A stretch of DNA of 64,000 nucleotides from Henricia sp. BOLD:AAB3569 (taxonomy: Eukaryota; Echinodermata; Asteroidea; Spinulosida; Echinasteridae): the NCBI GenBank assembly GCA_037783545.1, contig JBBELK010000482.1:1054001-1118000 (forward strand), read 5' to 3'. The position numbers were made by a program, and so were the translations under genes. The notes under the pieces are model-generated. The model did no database searches. It saw nothing but the letters and a program-made list of their open reading frames with translations, and was not told the origin of the DNA. Below are positions 9,333-20,349 of the stretch, piece by piece (position 1 is the stretch's first letter; each line of letters starts with the position of its first letter).

Positions 9333-9483
9333 AGCGGGCCTCCCACTGTGCGATTTTTGCCACGAATTAGCTACGATTAGCTACGAATTGGTACGACTGT
9401 CCATAGACTCTACACACAATCGTACCAAATCGTAGCTAATCGTACCTAATTCGTGGCAAAAATCGTACAGTTGGAGGCCCGCT
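9333..9483. repeat. AGCGGGCCTCCCACTGTG fold-back MITE, copy 2
   Basis: It is flanked by TTAA (9,329-9,332) and TTAG (9,484-9,487). Its arms are the same as in copy 1. The centre ctacgattagctacgaattg differs from copy 1 while the arms are conserved. Confidence 0.85.
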
Positions 9484-9739
9484 TTAGAACCTTTACGATG
9501 GCAAGAGGATTATTTACGACCTTGTTAAGACACATTATGACTTTATTACGATGTCTTACGACCGGTGCGACGATACGACCGTTCACGAAATTGTTGAACA
9601 TTCCAAAAATGTCGTAATGACTTTGCGACCAGGACGAATAATTACGATCGTTTAAGAATGTTTACTATTGTCTTTACGAATGCCCTTATACGAATGCTTA
9701 CGATTCAAAATCGTTAAGGTTCGTATCCAAAATCGTTAA

Positions 9740-10213
9740 AGTTAGAACACATCGATCATTGGTAATCTCGAAAATCCGAAATGTTCACAGATTTACAAAT
9801 AACTTACACAATATAAACACGATGACGGTAGTAAACTTCCCCTGAAATGGTTTTGTCTGAAGTGCTATAGTCTTTGAGAAATGAGCAAAACAATTATTTT
9901 TCGTCTCGCGAGACGTAAATTCACTTCGCCCCAAAACCATTTCGCCCTGCGCCACTTCGCCGTGAACCACTCGCCGCAAAAACCACCTTGCCTCAAAACA
10001 ACTTCACCCTTACACCACTTCGTCCGAATACCACTTCGCTTCAAAAACACTTCGTGCACAGGCCGTGGTTCTAGGCAAAGTGGTTCGGGGCGAAATGGTT
10101 TTGGGGCGAAGTGACCGTAAAGCCTTTTTTTACTGTTTTCTCAAAAGTTAGACAAAGTGCGGAGCTGACGTTTGCTCAGGTTGGTTTTAATCATTCATAT
10201 CTTCAATCACACA
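9740..10213 (-). repeat. CACTTCGCC-array TTAA element, copy 1 (truncated)
   Basis: TTAA at 9,736-9,739, then AGTTAGAACACATCGATCAT. A TCTCGCGAGA palindrome is at 9,904-9,913, followed by a degenerate array of CCACTTCGCCC-type words to about 10,115 and gcctttttttactgttttct. The inner terminal portion is missing at the right end. See finding on this family. Confidence 0.8.
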
Positions 10214-10430
10214 GGGAGATAGATTGGTTCCCGATCCCTATAGATTGGTTCGCTTATTGCGAAAATATAGGGATCGGTAAAGGGCAGCCATGACTAGCAG
10301 AATTCTTCCCGTCACGTGGTTATTATTATTTTTATTTGATTAGTAAGTGCGCAGATTTTGCATTGACATTTGTAACTTGGCCGTGCGTGTCGAACATATC
10401 CAATTATGTAAATAAAGTACATTGCCTTAA

Positions 10431-10623
10431 GCCCGCTGCACACCTTTGCGATTTACCGGATAATCGGATCATCGGACCACATACCGGAAAGGTGTGCGCT
10501 GAAACAATTCGGGCCGGTTTGACCGTACGCTATAGACCGGGGCAAATCAAACTTGTTTGATTTTTCCGGATCCGATGGTCCGGTGTCCGATTAGCCGGTA
10601 AATCGCAAAGGTGTGCGGCGGGC
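10431..10623. repeat. GCCCGCTGCACACC fold-back MITE, tandem copy A
   Basis: It has 193 bases between TTAA sites at 10,427-10,430 and 10,624-10,627. Arms are gcacacctttgcgatttacc and complement ggtaaatcgcaaaggtgtgc. Internally it has CCGG words and tttgaccgtacgctatagac. Confidence 0.9.
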
Positions 10624-10627
10624 TTAA

Positions 10628-10821
10628 AGCCCGCCGCACACCTTTGCGATTTACCGGATAATCGGATCATCGGACCACTTACCGGAAAGGTGTGCGCTGA
10701 AACAATTCGGGCCGGTTTGACCGTACGCTATAGACCGGAGCAAATCAAACTTGTTTGATTTTTCCGGATCCGATCGTCCGGTGTCCGATGGGCCGGTAAA
10801 TCGCAAAGGTGTGCGCCGGGT
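10628..10821. repeat. GCCCGCCGCACACC fold-back MITE, tandem copy B
   Basis: It has 194 bases, nearly identical to copy A, and shares the middle TTAA with it. Its right TTAA is 10,822-10,825. Confidence 0.9.
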
Positions 10822-10829
10822 TTAAAGCA

Positions 10830-13585
10830 AAGGGCTTGGCCAATTTTTAAATATAAAAAACACAATGCGCACGCGCAAAGACGACCAATTACAGATCAAG
10901 ATGAAGCGCCCTTTACCTGTCCTTATATTCTCCTGTGTGGAATATGTGGACGGGAATCAGTCTCGGTCGTACGTCAGTTAGTATAAGACGGCTACACGTC
11001 GGCTTTGAATTCTCAGCCAGTTCCCGCTTGGCCCGTTTCATGAATTGCTTGAGAATTTTCGAAGTTGAAGCCTACGTCAGTCGTTTTGGCCCGTGGATAA
11101 CCGAAGTTAAAAACACTGAAAAAGCCAGGGTAAATTTGAAGTCCACTTCTATAACTAAGGATAGATTTTTACTCAAAAATATTTCTTGACAGTTGTAAAG
11201 TATATATTTGGATTAAGTAAACTGTGCCTTGAAAAATCATCATTAAAAATATTCCATCAAGTTTTCTGCATACAAATCTATGGAAATATTATGTTGACTT
11301 CTTTATACTTGCCGAATTGCGATGCTAGAAAACGGATGGTAGATGTTGTATATTACATGTACTTTATAATTTATTTAAGTTTTTTTAGTTACATGTAATT
11401 TATACTGATTTTTCGTCATAAAAGCCAAAGTTATTGTCAAACACTTTTCTTTGTTCGAACTGATGAAAATACTTCTTTGTCTCTTCGCGCGTGCATGTCA
11501 AACCTTATCGTGCTGTATGATTATTACAAGGGTAATATAGCAAGGCGATATATATTCATTTCAATTTTTGAAACAACACCGCGGGGTGCAACGAATGGAT
11601 ATAATATTGTCGGTGACTTTTTAACACGTATTACGCACCGGCTTATCCCAGGTTTATCCCCATTGTACGAGGTGCTAAGTCGAATGCACCCCGGGCATAA
11701 AACAAATCTGCAATTGATAATATTTTTAATTATGTACCATGATTCGCATGCTCTGGTGTATATTATGTTTTGCTTCGGGGAGAATTTTGGCGGGAAAATA
11801 TGATCAACTGTAGCTAGTTAACCAAGCGATGTGGAATGAGTTTTTTTCCCCTTGTTTGAAAGTGAATTTGATATACCGTGTTTGGGGGATTAGGGCCGTG
11901 GATGATCCGGCCTGGAAGGGGTATATTAGGGGCTTGGAAACAGGGTATCGTTGGACTTGCAAATGCCGACAATTTGGCCCCCGGTTGTTAAAGACATGCT
12001 GGTTGTAATCAAAACAACAAATTTTATCTTCGAAATTAACATTTCGAAGTTACAGCTTAAAAATGAAACATCGATAAGTTTGGAACATTGACGCCCCCTT
12101 TTTGGAAATGCTTCAAAAATAGCGGCTATTTAAGCCCGATACATCGTTTGCATAATAACCCCAAATGGCTTCACGAGTTGACAAGAAAAACCCGACTAAT
12201 TGTCTGCAGACAATCTTTTTTTATACCTTTTATTCCAACACAAAAAACAAACATGGATTATTCAGGTTTTTCTGCATTAGGGAGTTTTCGATTTTGGACT
12301 ACGGATGATTCTAACGACGGATGAATTGCCACCCCGAGTCATCTGCGCATACGTCGACTTTACCATGTTTGGATCACATTTTTGGATCACATGACCGATC
12401 ACATATCGTCGTGAAAATTGAAATGGATTCAAAGTAAGACGGGAAGTTTTGTGCAATGGCGTGGTCGCATACAGACATATTTTTCACCGTCGTGTTTCTC
12501 TCCGTCGTCCAATCAAAAGCTCCTTATTAATGCATCCATATGTGGCTGAACATTATTTCTAAAATATGTGATGCTGGTGCTCCTGTTTTTTTTTTTTTTT
12601 TAAAGTTTTCCAATTTAGCAAGCCGTCTTTAGGCCTAAATGAATTCGGAATGCCAACTAACAACATTTTCATGTTGCATTGATCTGGTCACGCTCCATTA
12701 ATTGCATTGGTGGAGGTATTAAGTCGTGAACCCCAAACACGACGGGCGGAACCAGCAACTCTCTTAACTCACATCCGACGTGCACAGCAGGGGACGTATT
12801 AGTCGTGAACCCCAAACACGACAAGTGGAGCTGGTACCAGACACTTATTTTTGAGGCTAGATACAACCATTGGTTCACAAACCATGAAATCAATGCAACA
12901 CACGTAGTCATTTTGGGGGAAACACAAGGTTTTCACAATTCTTAATTAACAATTGAGAATTGGTATAAGTTTGTATTTTTAATGTAACAACAATATCATT
13001 CATGTACATGTGCGTTAGTCCCTATGGGTTGCTAATGACGGTAATTGTATATTTTTGGTGGGGAAAATGAAATTTTAATAAAGTTGAATATTTTTCCCAC
13101 CAATCAGAATACGGGAAATAAGTTTTCATATTTTCCCCACCAATCAGAATACGGGAAATAAGTAGACCCTGGGGACGAGGTTACGGCACCAGACTACACC
13201 CATAATCCTTGACGATACAATACAATGCAACCTCGCTTCATCAGTGTCACAAATCTAAACTCACCTGGGGCAATATGGTGCTACTTCTCACTTGCAATAA
13301 TTTTATGAAGTTGACGTCTTGCGCTTTTTGACAAGGATTAATAATAGCCGCCAGTTCTGGATCGTTCGCTGACAAATTATTGCCTTTCTTTGAGGAAATG
13401 ATTAATCTGTCCGCAACGAACGCTAATGGAAGTCGTAATATCAGTTATACAGAGCGTTCAAGAGTTATTGCTGCACTGTAATAATTCTTAATTGCACCAC
13501 CAGTTCAGCAACGGTGTTAATTGAATATAGGTGACGGACATTTAACCTCCGTTTAACACCCCTATTAACCACGTTGTTTTGAGAT
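10830..13585. other. PRDM12 intron 1, no recognised feature
   Basis: AT-rich intronic sequence with only short chance reading frames. A T-run is at 12,588-12,601, a repeated phrase gtcgtgaaccccaaacacga occurs at 12,724 and 12,801, and tcccaccaatcagaatacgg is repeated at 13,095 and 13,136. No exon, RNA gene or complete repeat is recognised. Confidence 0.5.
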
Positions 13586-13589
13586 GCTA

Positions 13590-13985
13590 ATTCTGCCGTG
13601 ACATCCCTGAAACTCGTAAAAGAAACGCCATTATTTCCATGTGTGATTGAGGATGTGTATGATACGATAAAAACCAGCCTGTGTATTAGTCAGCTCAGTA
13701 TACCTCATTTTACTTTCCGAGAAAATAATGAAAAACTGTGTTCGTGTTTTCAAGAAATTGTGCAAAGCCACTGTCCTATTAAGGCTTACTATACTACATG
13801 AAAAAAAAGAGTCAAAATACCACGGTACACAGGGGCCTAATTTTGTTTACATGAGGGCGCCCTTGAAAAAACATACATGCGCACACTCATTTATATAAAT
13901 TCATTTTCAGTTATTGTTTTCTAATTGGACATTTTGGAACTACTTCTATCTCATTTGAGCACGGTTTTTTTCTGGTCAATTGGTT
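13590..13985 (+). repeat. GTTACAAACGGCGTTATCTCC MITE family copy
   Basis: It contains aacgccattatttccatgtg, tgtattagtcagctcagtat and gagaaaataatgaaaaactg, then the second half with atttatataaattcattttc. It is a diverged copy. Confidence 0.65.
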
Positions 13986-14014
13986 CGTTAACATTTTGGG
14001 ACATGCAAGTATAC

Positions 14015-14147
14015 GTATTGACCGTATCGAATAGCTGCCATCTTGCGGGGCAGTTTCTTGGTTGCACATTATTGTGCTTACATTGTTGAACAGTTTGAGA
14101 AACAAAAGGTGCCCCACAAGATGGCAGCTATTCGATACGGTCTATAC
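14015..14147. repeat. Fold-back with 38-base arms
   Basis: Arms gaccgtatcgaatagctgcc/atcttgcggggca and tgccccacaagatggcagct/attcgatacggtc are nearly perfect complements around a 57-base loop. Confidence 0.75.
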
Positions 14148-14156
14148 GGGCTTTAA

Positions 14157-14679
14157 AGGCAGAACACGTGATTGTAAACCGTTACAAATGGTTTTTATCT
14201 CTCTGTGTGATTTAAGATATGAATGATTAAAACCAACCTGAGCAAAAATCAGCTCCGTACTTTGTCTAACCTTTGAGAAAACAGTCAAAAAAGGCTTTAC
14301 GGTCAATTCGCCCAAAAACCATTTCGCCCCGAACCACTTCGCCCTGACCCACGGCATGTGCACGAAGTGTTTTTGAAGCGAAGTGGGATTGGGATGAAGT
14401 GGTGTAAGGGTGAAGTGGTTTTGAGGCAAGGTGGCTTTTGGGGCGAAGTGGTTCAATGCGAAGTGGTTCAATGCGAAGTGGTTCAATGCGAAGTGCATGG
14501 CGCAGGGCGAAATGGTTTTGGGGCGAAGTAAATTTACGTCTCGCGAGACGAAAAATAGCACTTCAGACAAAACTATTTCAGGGGAAGTTTACTACCGTCA
14601 TCATGTTTATATTGTGTAAGTTATGTGTAAATCTGTGAACATTTCGGATTTTCGAGATTACCAATGATGTGTTCTAACT
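14157..14679 (+). repeat. CACTTCGCC-array TTAA element, copy 2
   Basis: It is bounded by TTAA at 14,153-14,156 and 14,680-14,683. Terminal repeats are AGGCAGAACACGTGATTG and complement of gatgtgttctaact. The array at about 14,310-14,530 has three tandem ttcaatgcgaagtgg units. A TCTCGCGAGA palindrome is at 14,539-14,548. The 142-codon frame across it is the array read through, not a gene. Confidence 0.9.
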
Positions 14680-15786
14680 TTAATGTTCGCAAATTTCGTA
14701 GACTGGCTTTGTGTAAGATTATGTACACATACACTTGGTGGACGCCCAACTGAGCTCAAAGATATCAACTTTCACGGTCATTATTAGTTCCGTGGGAAGC
14801 ACGAAGTACAATTTAACAATACCTGATAGGTCTCATGACATCGTCTATTAACTTCAATAATTTTCCGCCCATAAAGTTTAATCCTGTGTATGTTCTATGT
14901 ATATAATGACTTGTAACTGGGTCGGGTAGTTTTTGGGCCAGTACATGTCATGTGCAGTGCGTCCTGCCTAATTTTGCTCTCGGGGTAAACATTGGCGTTT
15001 AATATAAGCTCGTGCTGGGTCGCAATAAAATCGTACCCTCCGAGCGCAGTTCCAATTACACGCGGGTACACTCACTGGAAAATATTAAATCGCTACCCGC
15101 AGTCGGAAACCTAACAGGTAAACAACAAAAACGTAAGAAGTAGACTTGTTGAAAAAAAAAACACAAAAAAACAAAGACTGCAAAAGTGCCGCGCAGTGTG
15201 AGAACAACGTATTATAAGCCTGGTTTTTGTTTTTACGGAAACTTTGATAGGATTAAAGTGCTGGTAACAAAAAAAAACCGTCAAATCCCTTCAAATTGTA
15301 TCCAGCACCCGAAGCTATTAAGGGGGATAATATTAATATATTGTTGCTCTTGGAGGAATCAGTTCGTTTAAGTTCGAAACGACGCCGCTTCCGAAATCTC
15401 TGAGGGGTATTGTTTTTAGAACGCACGCCGAGTGTTCCCCCTAAATAGGGCATACTCTTTTGGCCGGAGGGGAACACTTTCGCACCGTGCTTGAAGAAAT
15501 TGAGATTTAGTGAGATAGGGTAACTTAAACTTGGTACAACTCGCGCGTGAAGTTAACTTGTTGGAGTGTGTGAAATGCCCCGGGCTTCTTCTGAATTCAA
15601 CTTGATCAACGTACGATATTGGTTCGTGCTTGTATAACGTAGAATGTATAGGCGAAAACGTGTCACATTTTGGCATCTGTACAACAACGCAGTACGCAGA
15701 CCGAACCGCCACCATGCACGCAGATAACGGTAAGTTTTAGAATAGACCATAAAACACGCGATTGAACGGTACAGTCGTGTCCCCTG

Positions 15787-15926
15787 AATCAGTTCTATAG
15801 AGTGCAAACCGTCGATCGCAAAGGTGTCACTTACGCGTTCAAAACCTCGATCTGAAGACGAGGCTTGGAACGCATAAGTAGTGTGGCACCTTTCCAATTG
15901 GCAATTTGCACTCTATAGAACTGATT
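15787..15926. repeat. Fold-back, AATCAGTTCTATAGAGTGCAAA arms
   Basis: The two 22-base arms are perfect inverted complements; a second inner pair surrounds cctcgatctgaagacgagg. It lies in PRDM12 intron 1. Confidence 0.75.
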
Positions 15927-16028
15927 CCCCTGAATCTACACGATTAAACCGTTCAAACGCGTGAATTATGGTCTTTAGGCATTTACAAACTTTTTATCCG
16001 AACCTTTTTATTAAAATAATGTACTTAA

Positions 16029-16602
16029 AGGGCCTGTGACATGGTAAACAACTTTGTGCCTAAGCTTTGCTTCATAATGACGGATTACTTGTTCAGCAAG
16101 ACATACTATTGTTCGTTTGGATGTAAAATCAATAAAAGGTGGCCTTTTTCAACTTTGAAGATTTCATTGCAATAAATCACAGACAGAGGGCGCTGTTCGG
16201 AGTGCATCACATAAGAAAGACAGAAGGGAAAAGTTAAGAAAAAACATAAAACTTCAAGTTGGACTTGTGGCAAATTGCTGCAGTTTCTACCCCCAGTTTT
16301 GTCATGGCTTACAACAGGAAACATGTAGAACAAACTCAAACAGCCATGGATTACAAATGTTTTCAGGAAAATTGAGAAAAAAGTGGAATCTTTTGTGCAC
16401 AGTTGAATGTGATTTTCCTGTGTTTGCCTCTTGTGACATCGTGACTTTGGTCATGAATATGCATATTTTCATTAGCATAAAAACTAAAAACCTTTGTTTT
16501 AACCCCCAAAGCAAGCTCCAAATAGGATTTTTATGACTTTAACTGAGTAGAGTGGTTTTAAAGCGTAGATTTCATTGATAAAAATCCTAAATAAGGGGCC
16601 CT
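16029..16602 (+). repeat. TTAA element, AGGGCC family, copy 1
   Basis: It is bounded by TTAA at 16,025-16,028 and 16,603-16,606, with ends AGGGCCTGTGAC and AAGGGGCCCT. The 574 bases align with 62,414-62,978, including tgcagtttctacccccagtt and gcatattttcattagcataa. Confidence 0.85.
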
Positions 16603-16699
16603 TTAAACCCCATAAACGGTATCTCCAAACGCAAAAATCAGAAGTTATTCCATTAAATTTGTGAATGTAATAAGTATATAGTTCATTGACCTCTAAACA

Positions 16700-17110
16700 A
16701 TGGATTGGGCGTAAAACAGCAGATAGCTATGCGAGAATTATAGCAACGCGTCGGCCATCTTACTATAGGCAATGCAATGCTTTGCCTAGACTGCTCCCCT
16801 GTCCATATGATCGCTTGCATTCCAGTCAACACATGTACTCCAATGAAAGCAGTACCTATAACCAGTCCAGGCAAGGCACTGTCTCTTTGGAGTAAGATGG
16901 CGGACGGCTGCTTCATTCAGGGAGTTACCATCGATATATAATCACTGGATGAAGCAACGACGTCTAAAATTGAAGCCACCGTACGCCATTGTACTCCCCA
17001 AATACAATGCCTTGCCTGGACTGGTCAGACTGTCTTCACTAGTCTATATGTGTTAAGTGGAATGCAAGCGATCGTATGGACAGGGGAGCAGTCTAGTGAT
17101 TATATATCAA
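16700..17110. repeat. CACTGGATGAAG fold-back family, copy 1
   Basis: It contains tatataatcactggatgaag, ccttgcctggactggtcaga, agtggaatgcaagcgatcgt and their inverted counterparts. Related copies are at 41,409-41,815 and 42,172-42,392. Boundaries are approximate. Confidence 0.6.
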
Positions 17111-19270
17111 TAGTACATGTATATAGATCAGTAAGTGGAGGCCAAATCTAGTTTGTTTCCAAATCTCGTCAAATCACGAGGAATCGAGGTCTCAAGTTTG
17201 AATTCTATAAAACTGAAATTTGTGCATAAAGTTGGACTCGAATATTTCGCCGAGAATTTCTTAGTAACGGATTGGCGTTTACGAAATGACTGGCTCGCCT
17301 TCGACTTGATGGAATTACAACGAATCCCAATGTTGTTTCTGCATACAAATGGGGGACGTTTAACAATAGTAACAATAGGGTCCGCGATTGCCAAGGGGGT
17401 CCGCGATTTGGAATCGTGTACAAAACAAATTAGAGCAGTCGCCAAAAAACTATAGTCCAAACAACAGAGGAACAATGGGACGTCCACGGTGGGAGATGGG
17501 TACAAGACTACATGCTTCTTAGGCCCCGTCTACAGTTATGCACTTGAAACTTAAAAATAGAGTATACATGACTAGTAAACTGTTAAAACAGTGTTATATC
17601 CACTCGTAAATAAAAGCCTATGTCGAGAAAACTGCCCTGTAGAAATTTCAGTCACACGTGCAGTGATACTTCAGAAAACCTGAAAATCTATGCACGTTTT
17701 CTGTGTGTGAATTCATTTTTAAAACCCACCTTCAGTTGGCAATTTCTCCCATAAGATTACCATTTTATAGGGAAAATCATGTGGTGTTTGTTACTATTGC
17801 AATCAACACTTTTCGTCACTTTTCTCTTGTCAACTCGTGTAGTAAAATGTTGGGTAACTGCAAATGATTGGGGCTTCTAAAGCTCTGATTCAAAAGAGAG
17901 GACCAGTGTCCTCGAACAAAGTAAATTACCCGTCGTTCAAGGGACTCTAGTGGACTATAGTTAACCATAGTCACCTCAGGCTGTAACCGAACATGCTCTA
18001 GTTTGCCTCGTTTTGCGGATTGCGTGTCCTGCGCATGCTCTCTCGCACGTGACCTGTGTCCACATTTCTACCGTGGACGCAAGTAGTGTTAATGTTAAAC
18101 CCTCGTGATTTACCGTCGCAGCTCACACGCTGGATGTTGCCGCGCGTGGACCCGTATTTTAAAATTTATTAAAATGCAATGCGACATAAATATAAACAAC
18201 ACATAAAACCCCGTCTGTGTTTTACGAAACATCTTAAACTGAACACGGTATACATTGTGCTCGTATTTAATGTTTATGTTTTTCGCGCGAAGAAAAGGAC
18301 TCAATTCGGCCATCGTACTTTTTGGGGGAATGTTTTCCCCCTCGTCTTTAAATTCGTATTATTTAATAGTTCTGGCAGCTTTGAAATTTCATAATATCAT
18401 AAAAATTAAGTCCTATTGATAGATTATACCGCTTAATTACCGGACGCGACGGAAAACAAACGACAACAGCTGGGCCGGTTCCGGGCCAGGCTTTTGTCCA
18501 TTTCCCCCTCTCCAAACAAGAGTTCAAAAATAGGAATTATATTTCTTGCAAATGACGATAAATGAAAGAGTTTTTTTTAACAGGGGTGTGTTTTTGTTCC
18601 TGTGGTACGTTGAGGTACAAATAGGAAACGGTTGTGTTATTATATGAGTGGTGGTTCGGTGAAAGTGTGTAAAAATCGGGGTATAATTTTTGGGGTACAT
18701 TTTGAGGGAGGGGCGTGAGTGCGTGACTCGTGAATAGACGGTTGAAATTGGGAGATTTCTATGGTCTAAAGAAACGAAGAAATTAAGCAATATTTATCAA
18801 ATGCCCCTCTTTTTTTCACAAAGAGCTGCGAAATGCAGAATTTGGGTCCCGTAAGCTCCATGGAAGGCGAACTTGCACGATCTGTTTTAGGGATTTCAAG
18901 GAAAACATATGCAAGGAAAACATAATTTTTATGTAAGGTTTGATAGAATACATGCATAGAAGGGTGAGGCGAAACTGACATTTATTTATATTGCAATAAT
19001 ATGTGAATATTGCAATAATATGTAATATTTAACGTGCGGAAGAAGAGGAGGTAACATAGAGCGAAATGGCCCAAGGGAAATAATTGGTTTATAAAATATT
19101 TCAGCATATTTTAACCAGAACTAGGCAAAAATTATTGAACGAAAAAAGCTATTGGTCAAAACTGCGCCCTGCGTTTTATATCCTTACATGTGATTGGCCT
19201 AAATAACAGAGTAGACATTTCTTTGAGATCCTACAACCAATCAGGACAAGTCTTAGAAAGTGGATTACAG
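17111..19270. other. PRDM12 intron 1, no recognised feature
   Basis: Open frames of about 100-125 codons occur on both strands at 17,128-17,505, but show no family likeness and overlap each other. A short direct repeat (atattgcaataatatgt twice) is at 18,990-19,025. No repeat family is recognised in most of it. Confidence 0.45.
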
Positions 19271-19283
19271 GATGAAAAGTTAA

Positions 19284-19728
19284 AGGTAGAACACATGCAG
19301 CATGGTATCTCAACAATCAGAAATGTTCACGGATTTACTCATAACTTACACAATAAAACTTCCCCTGAAATGGTTTTGTCTGAAGTGCTATAGTCTTTGA
19401 GAAATGAGTAAAACAATTAATTTTCGTCTCATGAGACGAAAATTCGCTTCGCCCTGGACCACTTCGCCCTGAAGCCACTTCGCCCTGAAGCCACTTCGCC
19501 CAAATTTAATGCCGCTTTGCCCAAAAACCACTTCGTGCACAGGCCGTGGTTCGGGGCGAAGTGGGTCGGGGCGAAGTGACTGTAAAGCCTTTTTGACTGT
19601 TTTCTCAAAAGTTAGACGAAGTACGGAACTGACTTTTACTCAGGTTGGCTTTAATCATGTATATCTTTAATCACACATGGAGATATAACTATTTGTAATC
19701 ATGGTTTACCAATCATGTGTTCTACCTT
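19284..19728 (-). repeat. CACTTCGCC-array TTAA element, copy 3
   Basis: TTAA is at 19,280-19,283; the right border is TTAG at 19,729-19,732. Ends are AGGTAGAACACATG and complement. It has a short array (gaagccacttcgccctgaag) and the palindrome decayed to TCTCATGAGA at 19,427-19,436. Confidence 0.88.
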
Positions 19729-20349
19729 TTAGATTCTCTCTGCGACGTGAGTTTAAATTACAATTCCTCAAAAGTGTACGTTTTCCTTTTTAAAAGTTAA
19801 CACAAAGGAGTTATTACTTTGGATGAATTGCTAACGGCACCATTACTTACGTTTTTCACATACTAAACCCAGAATACAGGATTTCGTTTGTATATTCGTA
19901 AGTCTTGATACGTGAAAGTGCAGTGAAAATACTTCATAAAAATAGACTCATGAAAAACGACATAAACTAAAATATTATTCCCAGCAACAACCATCAAAAC
20001 ACCAACAGCCGGATCGGCACCCAAAAATACAACACCAACGCCAGTGAAATTACGATTTGAACGGTATATGAGAGCCAAACAATCTCTCCCCCTCTACGAC
20101 ATACCGGCGGCATTGTGCCGTAAAAATTAAAATTTAACAGAAACAGTATCAGGGACCATTGTGGGGTTGCTCCCTTGCCGTGGCCACAAAAGCCCTTTAC
20201 CGTGTCGCCGCTCGCCCGGTCTCGTGTCGGTCGGACCGCGCCAGGCACATGCCTCAAATTGGTCTTCGGAGTGGGGACCCTATACGATCATGATTTTCTT
20301 GTTCAGCGGACGATGTAATACCATCCCTCTCCTTATACCAAGTCGCTGA

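Noticed and set aside
14142-14570. Open frame of 142 codons with NHFAL repeats
   Set aside because: It is the translation of the CACTTCGCC array inside a mobile element.
17128-17505. Overlapping frames of 106 and 125 codons on opposite strands
   Set aside because: No domain likeness, no convincing splice borders; likely chance.
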